Source: Trichopria drosophilae (taxonomy: Eukaryota; Arthropoda; Insecta; Hymenoptera; Diapriidae). From it: a DNA stretch of 64,000 nucleotides. Position 1 is the first letter of the stretch. Every line of letters begins with the position of its first letter. The stretch is taken from contig CM059582.1 of the NCBI GenBank assembly GCA_030407085.1, positions 49,995,001 through 50,059,000 of the forward strand, given 5' to 3'. Position numbers and translations under genes: made by a program. Under the pieces are notes generated by a model, which saw nothing but the letters and a program-made list of their open reading frames with translations, was not told where the DNA came from and searched no databases. Below, piece after piece: positions 33,223 to 44,816 of this stretch.

Positions 33223-33449
33223 TACAGGAGAACCTTGGGACTTCTAAATTCACGGGACTGAGTGACTCGGGACTTCTAATTTTAGTGCGCATGTGTTCTG
33301 TGCAATTTTCAGTTTCGTAGGTTGACGAGGCATTTTTCTCGCTATCGATATGTGTACCTAGCGCCGTAAATTTTGTACCACGTGACTTCGAAGTGCCGAG
33401 GCTGGTGGTTTCGAAGTCCCGAATTTAGAAGTCCCGAGGTTCTACTGTA
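33223..33449. mobile_element. pogo-like TA-flanked MITE (227 bp)
   Basis: The left end TACAGGAGAACCTTGGGACT and the right end (reverse complement TACAGTAGAACCTCGGGACT) are inverted repeats that continue for about 35 bases (TTCTAAATTC). TA flanks and CAG starts fit the pogo/Tigger style. No coding capacity. Confidence 0.65.
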
Positions 33450-33616
33450 ATTTCTAATAATTGGTATACCCCTAGGTTATGTACTTTACTAAAAGTCCTT
33501 CAAGCTGCGTATCCCATAAGACCAACCGTATCTGTCACAGGGAGTCTAATATACAATATTCAAAAATTAAATAAAATTCGTGAATTTAACACTCGGTGAA
33601 GTTTTCAAATTAGAAA

Positions 33617-33841
33617 AATTGGCTAGATCGATTATCCGAGTCAAATGATAGAGACAATATTTCAGTCTTCGTATAATTATAAAACTGCGACAATGTAAAA
33701 TATTAATTTTTGCAAATTATATATAGATAGTCATGAAAATGACAGTGACGCTGTCGAAACGTTGACTACTTGAATAAAACAAGACCAAGTGTTCATTTTT
33801 TATCATTCATTTGACTCGGATGATCGATCTAGCCAATTTTT
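33617..33841. repeat. Inverted-repeat unit enclosing a hammerhead-like PLE motif
   Basis: AATTGGCTAGATCGATTATC (33617) and its near reverse complement ending at 33841 enclose ATGACAGTGACGCTGTC-GAAACGTTG (about 33739-33765). GACAG/CTGTC forms the helix II and GAAAC follows directly, the layout known from PLE pseudo-LTR hammerheads. The CUGANGA box has decayed to TGAAAA. This is an independent PLE remnant from the one near 3 kb. Confidence 0.45.
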
Positions 33842-33946
33842 CGAATATTCAAAAATGTTTGAACAACATCTTATATAAAACAATATTAAACGATAAATAG
33901 AACTAAAAATTCTTGGACCCTGGTTTCTGAAATAAAAGATATTTTT

Positions 33947-34103
33947 GATACACGTGTCCATAAAGTAAAGTGTGATTTTACCGACTGATCTCTGCACTAA
34001 AAACAGTCGGTAATGTGCCTACTTTTGTGAACAGTATATCGAAAAATAGTGTTTGCTCCTCGGCCGTAAAATTTTACGGCCTAGGACCGAAGAGTACTAT
34101 TTT
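33947..34103. repeat. GTCCGTAAAGT repeat, copy C
   Basis: It begins GATACACGTGTCCATAAAGT and ends GACCGAAGAGTACTATTT, matching copies A and B. It lacks internal parts of copy A, so it is shorter (157 bases). Confidence 0.8.
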
Positions 34104-36650
34104 ATTCGAGTAAATCATACGCTGTTATCAATAGACGTAGTTAGCTTTCTTACCAAGGTACCAAATGGTTTAATTATTGACAGCCTAAAAAGACGGGAAG
34201 AAATTTAGTAAGATTCCTCTTGGGAAAAGAATAAAAATAGTTTCTTTAATTTTAGAATCCATGTGTTTGTTTTTAACCGAATGTTGTGATTGTGGGCGTG
34301 GGTGATATGTTTACAAGTTATGTATTTGCTTCACATGTTTAGTATATTGCGCTCGGTTTCTTGTGTATGGTTCATTCATTAATTTATAAATATATCTTTG
34401 TATTTTGTACAATTTTTGTTTTGTAATTCTCGACATATTTTTATACTTTTTAATATGTTTTGTATATTGTTTAATAGAAGCCACTAAAGAGGACCTCCAA
34501 ATAAGGTCGGAAAGTTGCGCAAGAAATAAAATTATAAACGGTTTATGACAAATTTTTTATTTTGAACAGTGTTGGTTTTTATAAAAAGAAAACCTTATTG
34601 CATATTGAAAAGCAGTTCATCATCTACAAATATAATTTTATTACCATAATAAATACATTTTACTTATTTATATAGACATTGATTAAATGACATATTACAA
34701 TTTATTTATAAATAATATCTTTTATCTTTGTCGAGAGAATAATTGAAACTATAAAGCATTTTATCTATATATAAAATCATCAAATGATATATTATAATTT
34801 ATTTACAAGTGATCACCTCTACCATTGCCATCGGGGGGAATAAAGCGGGCTATGTGAAATTTGCGAGTAAAGCGAGGTAAGCGATATAAGCAAGAATATC
34901 TGATGATGATAACGAATGAATTTTTGAGGTGAATATTAAAATAATCAAATCGACATGGCTTATATGGTCGAAATGAATGAAGCTATGTCGAAACGAACGA
35001 GTCGTCGCTATGAATATTGAAATAACGAGTCTTTTGAAGTAAACTGGTTTCTTGTAAAAGGGGTCGATATGTTGTACTGGACCATAATGACATTTTTCGG
35101 AGGTTACTGTGTTAGGGAAAATTCACATACGGTCTTGAACTTTTTTATACTTTTTAGTATCTTTTCAATAAAATATAAAACATTCATAACATTTTTTTCG
35201 ATTTTTAACAGTTTCTTTGTTTTAAGGCCTTCATTTTTTATATGTTATTTAAATGCAGTTCTGACTAGGCTAATAGAAAGAACATACTCGAAACTCCTTT
35301 TTTCCTGTTTAGACTTATTGAGCTCTAAAATCAACAAAGAATTTAGATCTCTGGGAGTCAATGAGTTTTGTTCAAATGGATACGAATTTTCCATCATTTG
35401 TATGCAATAATTTTTTTCGTTGGTGTTTTATTATTTGTATATAATAACCATATATTCTACTAATTTTGATTATGCTCTTTTCAACTCTGTCTATACTTTT
35501 TATTTTTAACCCGTGTATTTTTAATGTGAATGTTTGAAGTAAAAAAAATATAGAGAGAAAACATTTTTACACATTTTTTTTTCTCATTGGATAATCGGTC
35601 CCCAATAACCTGTCTCTTTGGATCTGGTGGACTAACTGGAAGTATAAACGAAAATTTTAGATTAGTATATATTCAAAAGTATTGATTTTGGTATAATATA
35701 ATTAAGTGACATCAGTACTATTATGAAAAAAAAGACAACAGAATTGTTTTACAATACAGCTGAACTGTTGGTAGCATAAAATGAAATATGGTTAAAAAAT
35801 ATCCATTTTCTGTTTTTTTTTCATACATGATTAAAAATGAAAAATGGCGGACGAATGTATAAAATCTAAACGATATCTCTTGCAGCTTGTTACTGGGAGT
35901 TTTTTGGGTCGCAGATTACAAATCGAATATCAGATTTTGAAAATTCGATAATGCCTTCATTTGATTGAATTAGGCTTGACAAAATTTATTTTCACGATAT
36001 ATTGAATGAAAAAATAAATGACAATACTCCTATTCTGAACTCTGTCAGGGTCAACGGTAAGAATGAAATACGGGTGCGTATATACTGTTTTGACCCTCCC
36101 CATTGTTGGAAACAGGCTGGGAAAGAAAAGTGTAGACACGGACGTACAAGCTCTTCGGAAAATTTTATCTGCGGCAGATTCTTTCTGAACGTGGTTGGAG
36201 CAACAACTCTCGCACATCTGCACGATCCGGTCGGTATATAAGTGTACATCGATTCAAGTGTAACGCATTGCGGACGTAAAAGCACCCGTTGAATGTTTTG
36301 TAAATTAAATAGCAAAACCGACACTCGTACAGAAGATTGATAACATATCAGTATTATCCTTCTCAATGAAAATGGAGATACGGTACATTTAGATACAATC
36401 GTGTTATTCACAGTTAGTAAGATGATAATAACTCACCCACAAATCTTCAAGATGTCATTCCATGACAAGTAAAACTTATAAAGAATAAGGTAAATGTTTT
36501 GATTTCAAATCTCAGAGGAAAACGTATTAAATGTGTTTAAGATGTGTACATATGGGTGAAAATTGTATAATTTAAACTTAACATGGGTTTTCAACTATTA
36601 AACAAATTTATGCATTGTTTTCCTTGCTTAATCTATACATTACAATAACC
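34104..36650. other. Intergenic stretch, no supported gene
   Basis: AT-rich. A frame at 35069-35410 (+) is rich in Phe, Leu and Ile and looks random. A GC-richer patch at about 36050-36300 contains TATATAAG (36237-36244) preceded by CGGTCGG. This could be a core promoter or a solo LTR, but no gene follows that I can support. Confidence 0.4.
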
Positions 36651-37315
36651 CATTAATGCCGGGATTGACATTTTTTAACTACAATTGGAATCAAGTATTT
36701 TGCATCAAAATCGAGGTTGAACAAATATAAAAAGATACATATCCTATTATTTTTGAAGTCGCTCCTCAAGATTCTAAGATCAAAGTTATGTTTCAGCCGA
36801 CAGAAATTCCAATATGATGACAGAAAAAAAATAGTAAAAAAAACTGTAATATGTTAAATATAGAAAGCAATGAAACTTTGGAGGAAATTTCACATAAAAA
36901 TGCTTAGAATTCATAAAAGTACATACCAAAAAGTATTTGAAATTTTTGTTTAAAATTAAAAAAAATATGACTCAAAATAACGATTAACAAATCTGAAAAG
37001 ATTACAGAATATTACTGAAGATTAATTATAATATTACTAGAGGGTCTAGACATTTTTCAAAAAAATTAGCATTGGCGATGCCATTTTATGGTCATTAAAA
37101 TGAAGCGTGAGACAGAAGTAAAATTTTGTCTTTACAGTAAAATACTGTCTTCGCAGTTTTAATAGAATTCAAATATTTTAATAGTTGGAAGAACATTCAT
37201 AACAATAAATATTTTCTAATTTTTTGACAATTTTTTTTTTCAAATTTGGAGCCATATTGAAATTCCAAGCGGCTGAAACTCAATTTTGACTTTGGAATGT
37301 TGAAAAACAATTGAA
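36651..37315. mobile_element. Decayed piggyBac-type foldback MITE
   Basis: ATAACCCATTAATGCCGGGA starts the left arm, and blocks TCGCTCCTCAAGATTC and TTTCAGCC(G/A) match the arms of the element at 8247-9460. The inverted mate lies at about 37245-37310 (GGCTGAAACTCAATTTTGAC). The right terminus and TTAA are missing, so the copy is truncated on the right. Confidence 0.65.
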
Positions 37316-37337
37316 TACAATTAAATATAATTGTATA

Positions 37338-37682
37338 TTACTCCAATTCCACTTTCTCATATATTTTTTGGTGCCATTGTGGACATACTTCTAAAGTATT
37401 ATATTTTAAAATAGTTATATAAATTGCGGGTATTTGAAAAACATAAGTGATTAAATAACTAAATATTTGATGGACGTCTTTGACTTGCACATTACGATAT
37501 TTTGTTATGCATACTTTTAATTTTTCTATCAATGTTGTTCTGATGACAAAACTCATCTGCTCATCAGAAATAATGCCAATTTTACTAGAAAAATTAACCA
37601 TTTTTTTTTGTATTATGATCAAGATAGAAAGGTTGGAAGATTTGTCGAAAAAGTGATTAAAATTCGGATCCACCTTTACTGT
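37338..37682 (-). CDS. Possible terminal exon of an unknown gene
   Basis: A minus-strand frame of about 113 codons runs from an acceptor-like ATTACAG (just above 37682) to TAA at 37338-37340. The peptide has a protein-like composition (VDPNFNHFF, GIISDEQMSFVIRTTLIEKL, VCPQWHQKIYEKVELE), but I recognise no family and see no matching upstream exon. In sequence this AT-rich, a frame of this length can arise by chance about once per window. It abuts the piggyBac-type remnant. Confidence 0.2.
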   Translation of the reverse strand, partial: TVKVDPNFNHFFDKSSNLSILIIIQKKMVNFSSKIGIISDEQMSFVIRTTLIEKLKVCITKYRNVQVKDVHQIFSYLITYVFQIPAIYITILKYNTLEVCPQWHQKIYEKVELE

Positions 37683-37689
37683 AATGCTA

Positions 37690-39350
37690 AAATAGATATA
37701 TGGAATATACCTTTTATAAATATTATTTTTTAGCCTACACTGTTTTTATTTATTCTATTATGTTTTTCTAAGCTTCAGAAAAGGCTGTTCAATATCTTTA
37801 TACAAATAATAGAGTATGGCAAACAAAACTACTATCTTCCTAAAGTAAAACTGGCTTGAATGCATATCGACTACAGTTTTCGAGATGTATATTTAATACG
37901 GATTAAAAATGAATATAACTGTTTATTTTTATTGAATGTTTGGTTACTTATCTTTTATGTTATTTCTTTTTCATTTAGTTTTTGCTTAGAGAAATATCGA
38001 GATAAGTTCCAAAAATATCGAAAAAAGGGTGTTCAAAATCTCAATTTCAAATACTTATTTAAAACTTGTTATGTGCTATGCAATCAGTAATAGTCCTTTA
38101 TATTTCCTTGATAAAAAAAACATTTCTTTATTCAAAGTTCTTCAGGAATGCGTAGAATTCATTTCTGAAAAATTTATTTATTTCAGATGAACAATTTTTA
38201 CCAAATGTGTATATGAATATATTTTACATAATAAACAAAGTAATTTCAATGGTCAAAGTAATTTTAATGCCAATGGTTTGTCAAAAAATGGATTGTATAG
38301 GTATAATTGCATATAATTTTAGATACAATTACATGCAATACATATTTATTCTTGTCTATCAAATACGAAATATTTCTTTAAAGCAAAAGCAACGTTATAG
38401 TAATTGACCCTCTTAAAGTATTCATTAAAAGCAAGGGGCTCCGACTATTGCCTCCGACCCAAAATATCCGAAGCAAAAAAATATGTATCAAAACAGTCGA
38501 AAAAAATGTTTTTCCGAGTAATAAATGTCCAGAGAAGAAATAACAAAAAGATTAGTTAACAAATATTAATTTTATATGTCTTTAATCATTACTACAAATT
38601 GTTTTCATTATTCCGTCGTACAGGTATGTAAATTTATCTGGAAAACATAAAAGGGTGATGAGTAAAGAACAATGCAATTCGTCATAGACATAACAATAAC
38701 ATTACACGTATTATGTCGATTAATGAGTCAATAATGAACTGGCTATACAGAGCTAGTGCAACAAAAATACGACTTTAAAAAGCTAACCGTTACGACGTGA
38801 ACTAATTAAATACAATTAATTGTTGTAATAACAAAACATACATTTTTTTAAAGCAATTTGTTTTAAGTAATTTTTTCGAATAGTTCAGTTTCATACATTT
38901 CGGCCGTGGTTTTTTGGTCGAGTATTTTGGACCGGTAAAAAGGTCGCGAGGTCATGAAAGGGTTCTCAAGCCCCGAAGTCATTACAAAACATAAACTCAA
39001 TTTTTTTAAGTCTAAGTTATAAAATTTTCACCTATATAAAATACAGCAGCATTTTTAGTGCAATCAACTCAGTTTCACTGCATGAGTTTGGAAACCTGAT
39101 ATACATTTTACTTCTGAATGACACCTTGAATGCGGGTAGTATTAAAATAATTTATCACAGTAACATTCATTAACCTCATTAACAAGATATTCACGAATAA
39201 AATAACGGGTCGTATTTAATTTAATACAAAAACAAACGTATTATTTAAACAATTTTACAACAGTTTTACTAATATGAAACGCCCCATTTATTTTCGCTGA
39301 AGAACAATGAAAGTTTTGTTATTAAAGGTAAACTGGATATTTTGGTCACA
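37690..39350. other. Intergenic AT-rich stretch, nothing supported
   Basis: No gene or clear repeat. Slightly GC-richer patches at 38430-38480 and 38900-38985 (TCGAGTATTTTGGACCGG) may be remnants of one eroded element. Confidence 0.4.
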
Positions 39351-39862
39351 TTAACCCCTAAACAATATCTTTTTTTTGTAATAAAAAACTATAAAAAAAT
39401 AAGGAATAAAAAAAATGTTTAATTGCAAAGTTGTATGCTTGAAAATAGTTGAACTCGGTGATTTTCAAGATCTTTGATTACGAATCTGATATAAGTTGAC
39501 CAAAATTAAAAATGGCAAATCGAGTATGGAGGACGACATTAGAAAAAAATTAATAAATGGCTTGAAAATAATTACTCAGGGAATCTCGGGCTCGCTAATT
39601 ATGAATCTGATGGTAATTTTACAAAATCAAAAATAATGATAAAATAAAAAATTATCTTTTTACTGCTAGATGCAGTTTTGAATTTTGAATATCATCGGCC
39701 ATATTGGATCCACCATTTTGGAAACTGACATCAGTTTCATAATAAGACCTTTGAAAACCGCCGTGTTACGATTGTCGTACAAATTTTTTTATCAAACCAT
39801 TTTTTTGTTGTTCCTTATTTTTGACAGTTTTTATTAAAACCACCTTATTATTAGGGGTTAAT
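39351..39862. mobile_element. piggyBac-type MITE (TTAA-CCCCTAA)
   Basis: TTAA (39351-39354) CCCCTAAACAATA... and ...ATTAGGGG TTAA (39859-39862) bound a 512-bp unit. It has imperfect inverted termini and contains two AAAATGG-family segments. No coding capacity. Confidence 0.65.
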
Positions 39863-42800
39863 ATGCCCAAAACACTCTCGTTTTACTTATAACAATATAA
39901 TTTTTCTTGGACGGAAAACAAATTTTAACGATTTGTACGCAAATTTTGAGGGGGCGGAAAACAGACCATATCGACCCTCCTCCTTTGTTTGAATTGAAAA
40001 CATACTTAAGATGTGTAGATGAGTCTACATACAGTCAGATATTTATTAGTATGTTTAATCATTTAACTGCGGGACGGACTTTATTTTCAATGTTAATTTT
40101 CTTTGTTACTAGTAACCTAAACAATTGTCCAATATAACCACTTTTTACTTATTTAACCTACATCTTTCCGAATTGGTTAACGAAATAAACAAAAAATGAT
40201 TTTCATTGGAAATAATAAACATTTTTATTCATGTAGTGACTAACAAGAGCAATATTTCACCTTAAAATAGCGCGTCCGCAAGCTTGAAAATGTGAAAACG
40301 TATTTTTAGAGATTTTAAAAAGGCCGTTAAAAAATATTGACGACAGAATTTTTTTTCCCACAAATAATTTGTTATGTTTATGACACGGAATATGTAGATA
40401 TTTTTTTCGGTCGCTGAACACCAATATGAAATCAGATTTTAAAATTCAGAATGTTGGATCCAATGTTGGATGGCAGACGACATTTCTAATTGTTTTGGAA
40501 TTGGTTATTGCTCGTTTTTTCTATCATGTTAAATCTTATGTCAGATTTCACATATAGTTTTAAAGACGATGAAACTTATACTGTATCTTTAAATTATATA
40601 AAATAATTTTTAAAATTAAAAATAAAATATGAAAAATAGAAATACTAAAAAATACAAACAAAATATAAAAAATAAAATGAAAAAAAAGCATGGCTGCTTT
40701 TTCTATTGGAGATATTTGACAAATTTTAAATCTGGATTTGAAAGATTCAACATCACCGACCACCAGAACAACCTAGACATTTATTTCAAAACAATCTAAT
40801 CAATATCAAATTAAGATCCTCTATATTGGATCTGCCTTTTTGAGTTTTTGAAATCTGAGTTCAGATTTGTGATTCAGCGATACAAACAAAATTAATAATA
40901 AAATAGTTAATTAATAATTAACGAAAATGTTCAATTTATAAAAAACGTTTCACTCATTTCTAATTTGGTATTTTTGGCAGAATAAATTGTCAATTAAATA
41001 ATGAAGATAATCTTGAGATATTCAAGATGATCAAAATTTTTAATTTACAGCTTTTGGTTTTCTCTCAGATAATTTTCTATTTTTTTACTTTTTTCTGAAA
41101 AGGGCCTTAATCAATTAATAATTTCCTTATTTCTAAATATTAAATTAATTTATTGAATATAAATGTATTGATATTTATTAGTCAATGAATATGTGTTTAC
41201 TTGTTGTATTGATTAATTGTTGTTATTGTTGACTAAAATTTGAATCTTAAACAACTTGAACATTAAACAATGAATGAATTCTTCCTACGTTTGCAAATTG
41301 ATAAAATATTCCATTGATTACATCGACATTGACCGACAATATTGACTATACTAATGATTGCGTCATAATCGTGTAACACATGTATAAGCCTGTACAGAAA
41401 CGAATACCTATGTCAGTAATCGTGTCAGGTAAAAATTACGTGTATAGATTACTGTATAAGTAAACGGAAGCGCTATCTGCACGATTAGAATTTTATATTT
41501 CCGGTCATCTTCGCTACGTAACATTGTTCTTTTTGCAAAAATGTCACAGTAGTTGTTCGTGCAGAATAAACTCTCAATGAACCACAATTGCAGCTATTGT
41601 TTTATCGAATTGTACATAAAGTCATGAACACGTGTGTACAAGTAAATATTATTATTTGGGAATATTAAAGATGCCTACTACTTTTCAAGTGTTAGTTCTT
41701 TTATAGTATAGTGCAGCTTTCATTAGAAAATGAGCGTTTTACTTTAAAATAGTGTGTATTGTGCGTATTTACATTAAGAACCAACCGAGTTTTACTAATT
41801 TTCCTATGACTGGCTTTGGGATAATTTCGTAAATATGTGTTATTTTACGAACACTCCACTAAAACAACATTTAAAATTACTTTCATTAAATAATTAGTCA
41901 GAGTGATTCAAACAATAAAGCGTGAATCGCAGTATTGATGGATTTCAATATTGCTAAGGTAATTGTGAAAGATTACTAAATTATGGATCTGCTGAAAAAA
42001 CGAAATTTTTATTTTTGCTTGGTATCATTATTCGTATGATTACCATTTTTTTGAAACAACAGAGTTTACAAAATGTTGTAATGTTCAAAAATTAAATGCA
42101 CCAGAGTATATAGTAACAACTACTAAATTTTATTATGATGTGAAGAGTTTTATTTGAAAACTCGTAAATATTTAACAATTATCTGCTCTCTAGATATGAA
42201 TTAGCAAAAAATACTAATATAAAATGAAAAGTTAGTTATCTACTCCTATATTAATATTTCAATTATTATTAGTAATTATTTGTACATGGATTCAAATAAA
42301 ATTTTTAAGCCCGTATCTTCGAATCTGTCTTACGAAGAAGAAATATGCAAAATAAAAATGGCAACATCCAGATTTTCCTTATCACATTTTTTTCAAATTT
42401 CAACGGGATTGACAGATTGTCTTAATTAGCTTGAATTTATCAAAGGCACTTCAAATACCGTAATAATACGTAAATAGATTTATTTCAGTTCAGGGACGGT
42501 TAAAAGCTTTGCCGATTTCAAGTGTTCCTGCTTTAATTTCCAAAAGTTTTAATACCAACGAGATTTAACAGCTTAATATGCAAAACTACACTGAGAAATT
42601 TTTGATATTAACAAGTTCAACAATAAATATTTGCATTTCTGATTCATCTAATAAGACTAATCAGAAAATCAACATTCTTTTCTTTTTTACATTAATTACT
42701 TATGATTAGAAGACAAAAGATAGCGAATTGCGCTGGATTTTTTAAATTCCACTTGTTGTTCTATAGATATTCGACCAATTTCGTACTTTTATTATTTTAT

Positions 42801-43875
42801 GTATTATGTGTATTTAATAGTTTATGTATTTTATGCAAATACATACTTGGAACAATTTTTAGTAAAAATTACTTCTTATTCAACTGTTCAGAATGTTTAA
42901 AAAGTAGCCACATTTACTAAGAATGCTTTCTTAATGTCAGTTTCCTCAACGCTAATTACACTAGTTTCCTAACACTTTATCTCAAAAATTAAATTATTAA
43001 TTTTCCGATTCCCTATAAGGAAAAAAATGGCCTGTAAAATTCACATACTGGTATGTCAGTAAGATTCATTTCTATAGTGTCTTATCTCCGTTGATACACG
43101 AAGTCATAGAAATTTTACCATTTTAATGGTAATTTTGGAACAGATTTGCAGAATGAGAAAAATTGCCATTTCTTCTGATAAAAATGACTAAAAGTTCTTG
43201 GAAGTTTTACTATTGAGATAGTAAAAATTACTATAAAATCGCGTAATTTTTATCAGCAAAAGTGGAAATTTTGTGAGAAAATTACCATCTGAAATGGCAA
43301 AATTTACCTCTGCGTAAAACGATAACGTCAGTGACAAAACTCCCGAAACAGTATCTTGGTATGTAAATTTTTACATGATATTTGGCTTTGCTATAGAATT
43401 GTAGAACAGAGTACGTCTAAAAGAACGTTTTTCGGTATTCGAAATACTTAAGTATGAAAAATGTAGGTTTTGATAACACTAAACAGTGGGTGAAACTCCT
43501 GGTCTATAAAATGATATCTTCTATTCCAGTAAACATAGCATGGGATTTTAAATGGGAAACGATTTTTTTAGTTTTTTTCATGATAATCATATGGATATAA
43601 ATAGTATCCGAAATATTCTTTTTTATCGAATTCCTGAATATTTTCTGCACAATTTGACTTATTTTTGAGTAAAAGAAAAAGATTTCCAATTGAGTTATTA
43701 TTTTTTCCATTTCTGAATAAAATAAAACACTTTAAAAGCCTTATTTATATTGTATAAATAAATTTTGTTTGCACACAATTTCGCTTGCAGTGTGCATATT
43801 TTCATGGACGAAAATAATAAATAAGTATCTACTTATCGCCCCTTTGTGACGTCGTCACAGAAAGTCTATTACTCA
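39863..43875. other. Intergenic stretch, no supported gene
   Basis: AT-rich. It holds AATTCAAAATGTTGGATCC-family fragments at 40380-40560 and 40820-40880, and short inverted GGTAATTTT/AAAATTACC motifs at 43120-43310 that may be a small foldback. No exon was recognised. Confidence 0.45.
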
Positions 43876-44369
43876 TTAACCCATTAATGCCTGAATGTCC
43901 AAAAATCGTACAGTAACTTTGAGCTAAAATCTTTTAATCAAATTGCGGAAATTTTTATTTAACATAAGTTGTTCTAGACGTTTTCGGGTGTGCTCTACAC
44001 GATGCGACCATTTAAAAAATTGAAAAAAATTCATTTTGTGTTGTTTTTTCGAAAAAAATCTACATCCACGTCTGTCAAATCTATGACACGTTTTTAATTA
44101 ATTTTAATATGATGAACATGTATTTTCTGTTAAAAAATGGTGATTTTCTACGAAAAAATCCCGTAAAAATCACTATTTTTTTTACATAAATTTATCAAAA
44201 GACAATACAAAATGAAATTATACACTTTTCTAAATAGTCGCATCGTGTAGAGCACACCCGAAAACGTCTAGAACATCTTATGCCAAATAGAAATTTCCGC
44301 GATTTCATTAAAAGGTTTTAGCTCAAAGTTACTGTACGATTTTTGGACATTCAGGCATTAATGGGTTAA
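43876..44369. mobile_element. Well-preserved piggyBac-type MITE (494 bp)
   Basis: TTAA (43876-43879), then CCCATTAATGCCTGAATGTC, and on the right the exact reverse complement followed by TTAA (44366-44369). The inverted termini are nearly identical for about 140-180 bases, including TCTAGACGTTTTCGGGTGTG and GATGCGAC blocks. This is the best-kept copy of the family here. It lies about 450 bases upstream of the beta-galactosidase start codon, so it may sit in its promoter region. Confidence 0.85.
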
Positions 44370-44816
44370 GGATTACCAAGAAAAAGGTAATTACCTAGTC
44401 GCATCTAATTAGAGTCGAGCTGGAAAATTTGAAAATGCGTATAGCGAGAGTGAGTGAGAGAACGGGGTCTTAAGCCTAACCGTTAAATAAGCAGTGGAAT
44501 TCAATACCTTTCAATAATGTTAAACTCACTCAGTTACAAATATATTTATATTTCATAATTTGATTAAACAAATGCATGTAAACCAAATCTTTTAACACTG
44601 TACTACAGTCAACCAATAGTATACGATTTCAACAAAATATGTGTTATCTATAAAGTATTGAATGTATGTATTCAGTGCGATAATGTCCATGTTCGTTAAT
44701 GTAATAAATGCTATCGTAGAATGTGGTTACGGCCAAGAATTCAGTGAATCAAATATGAGCTAAGGAAGACCATATTCACATATAACCTCCCAAATTGAGG
44801 TAACCTTCAGAGAAAA

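Noticed and set aside
35069..35410. 113-codon plus-strand frame
   Set aside because: Dominated by Phe, Leu, Ile and Ser, with no domain and no splice partners. Expected by chance in AT-rich sequence.
35957..36411. Overlapping frames on both strands in a GC-richer patch
   Set aside because: Frames overlap on both strands with no recognisable family. The length follows from lower stop density in GC-richer sequence.
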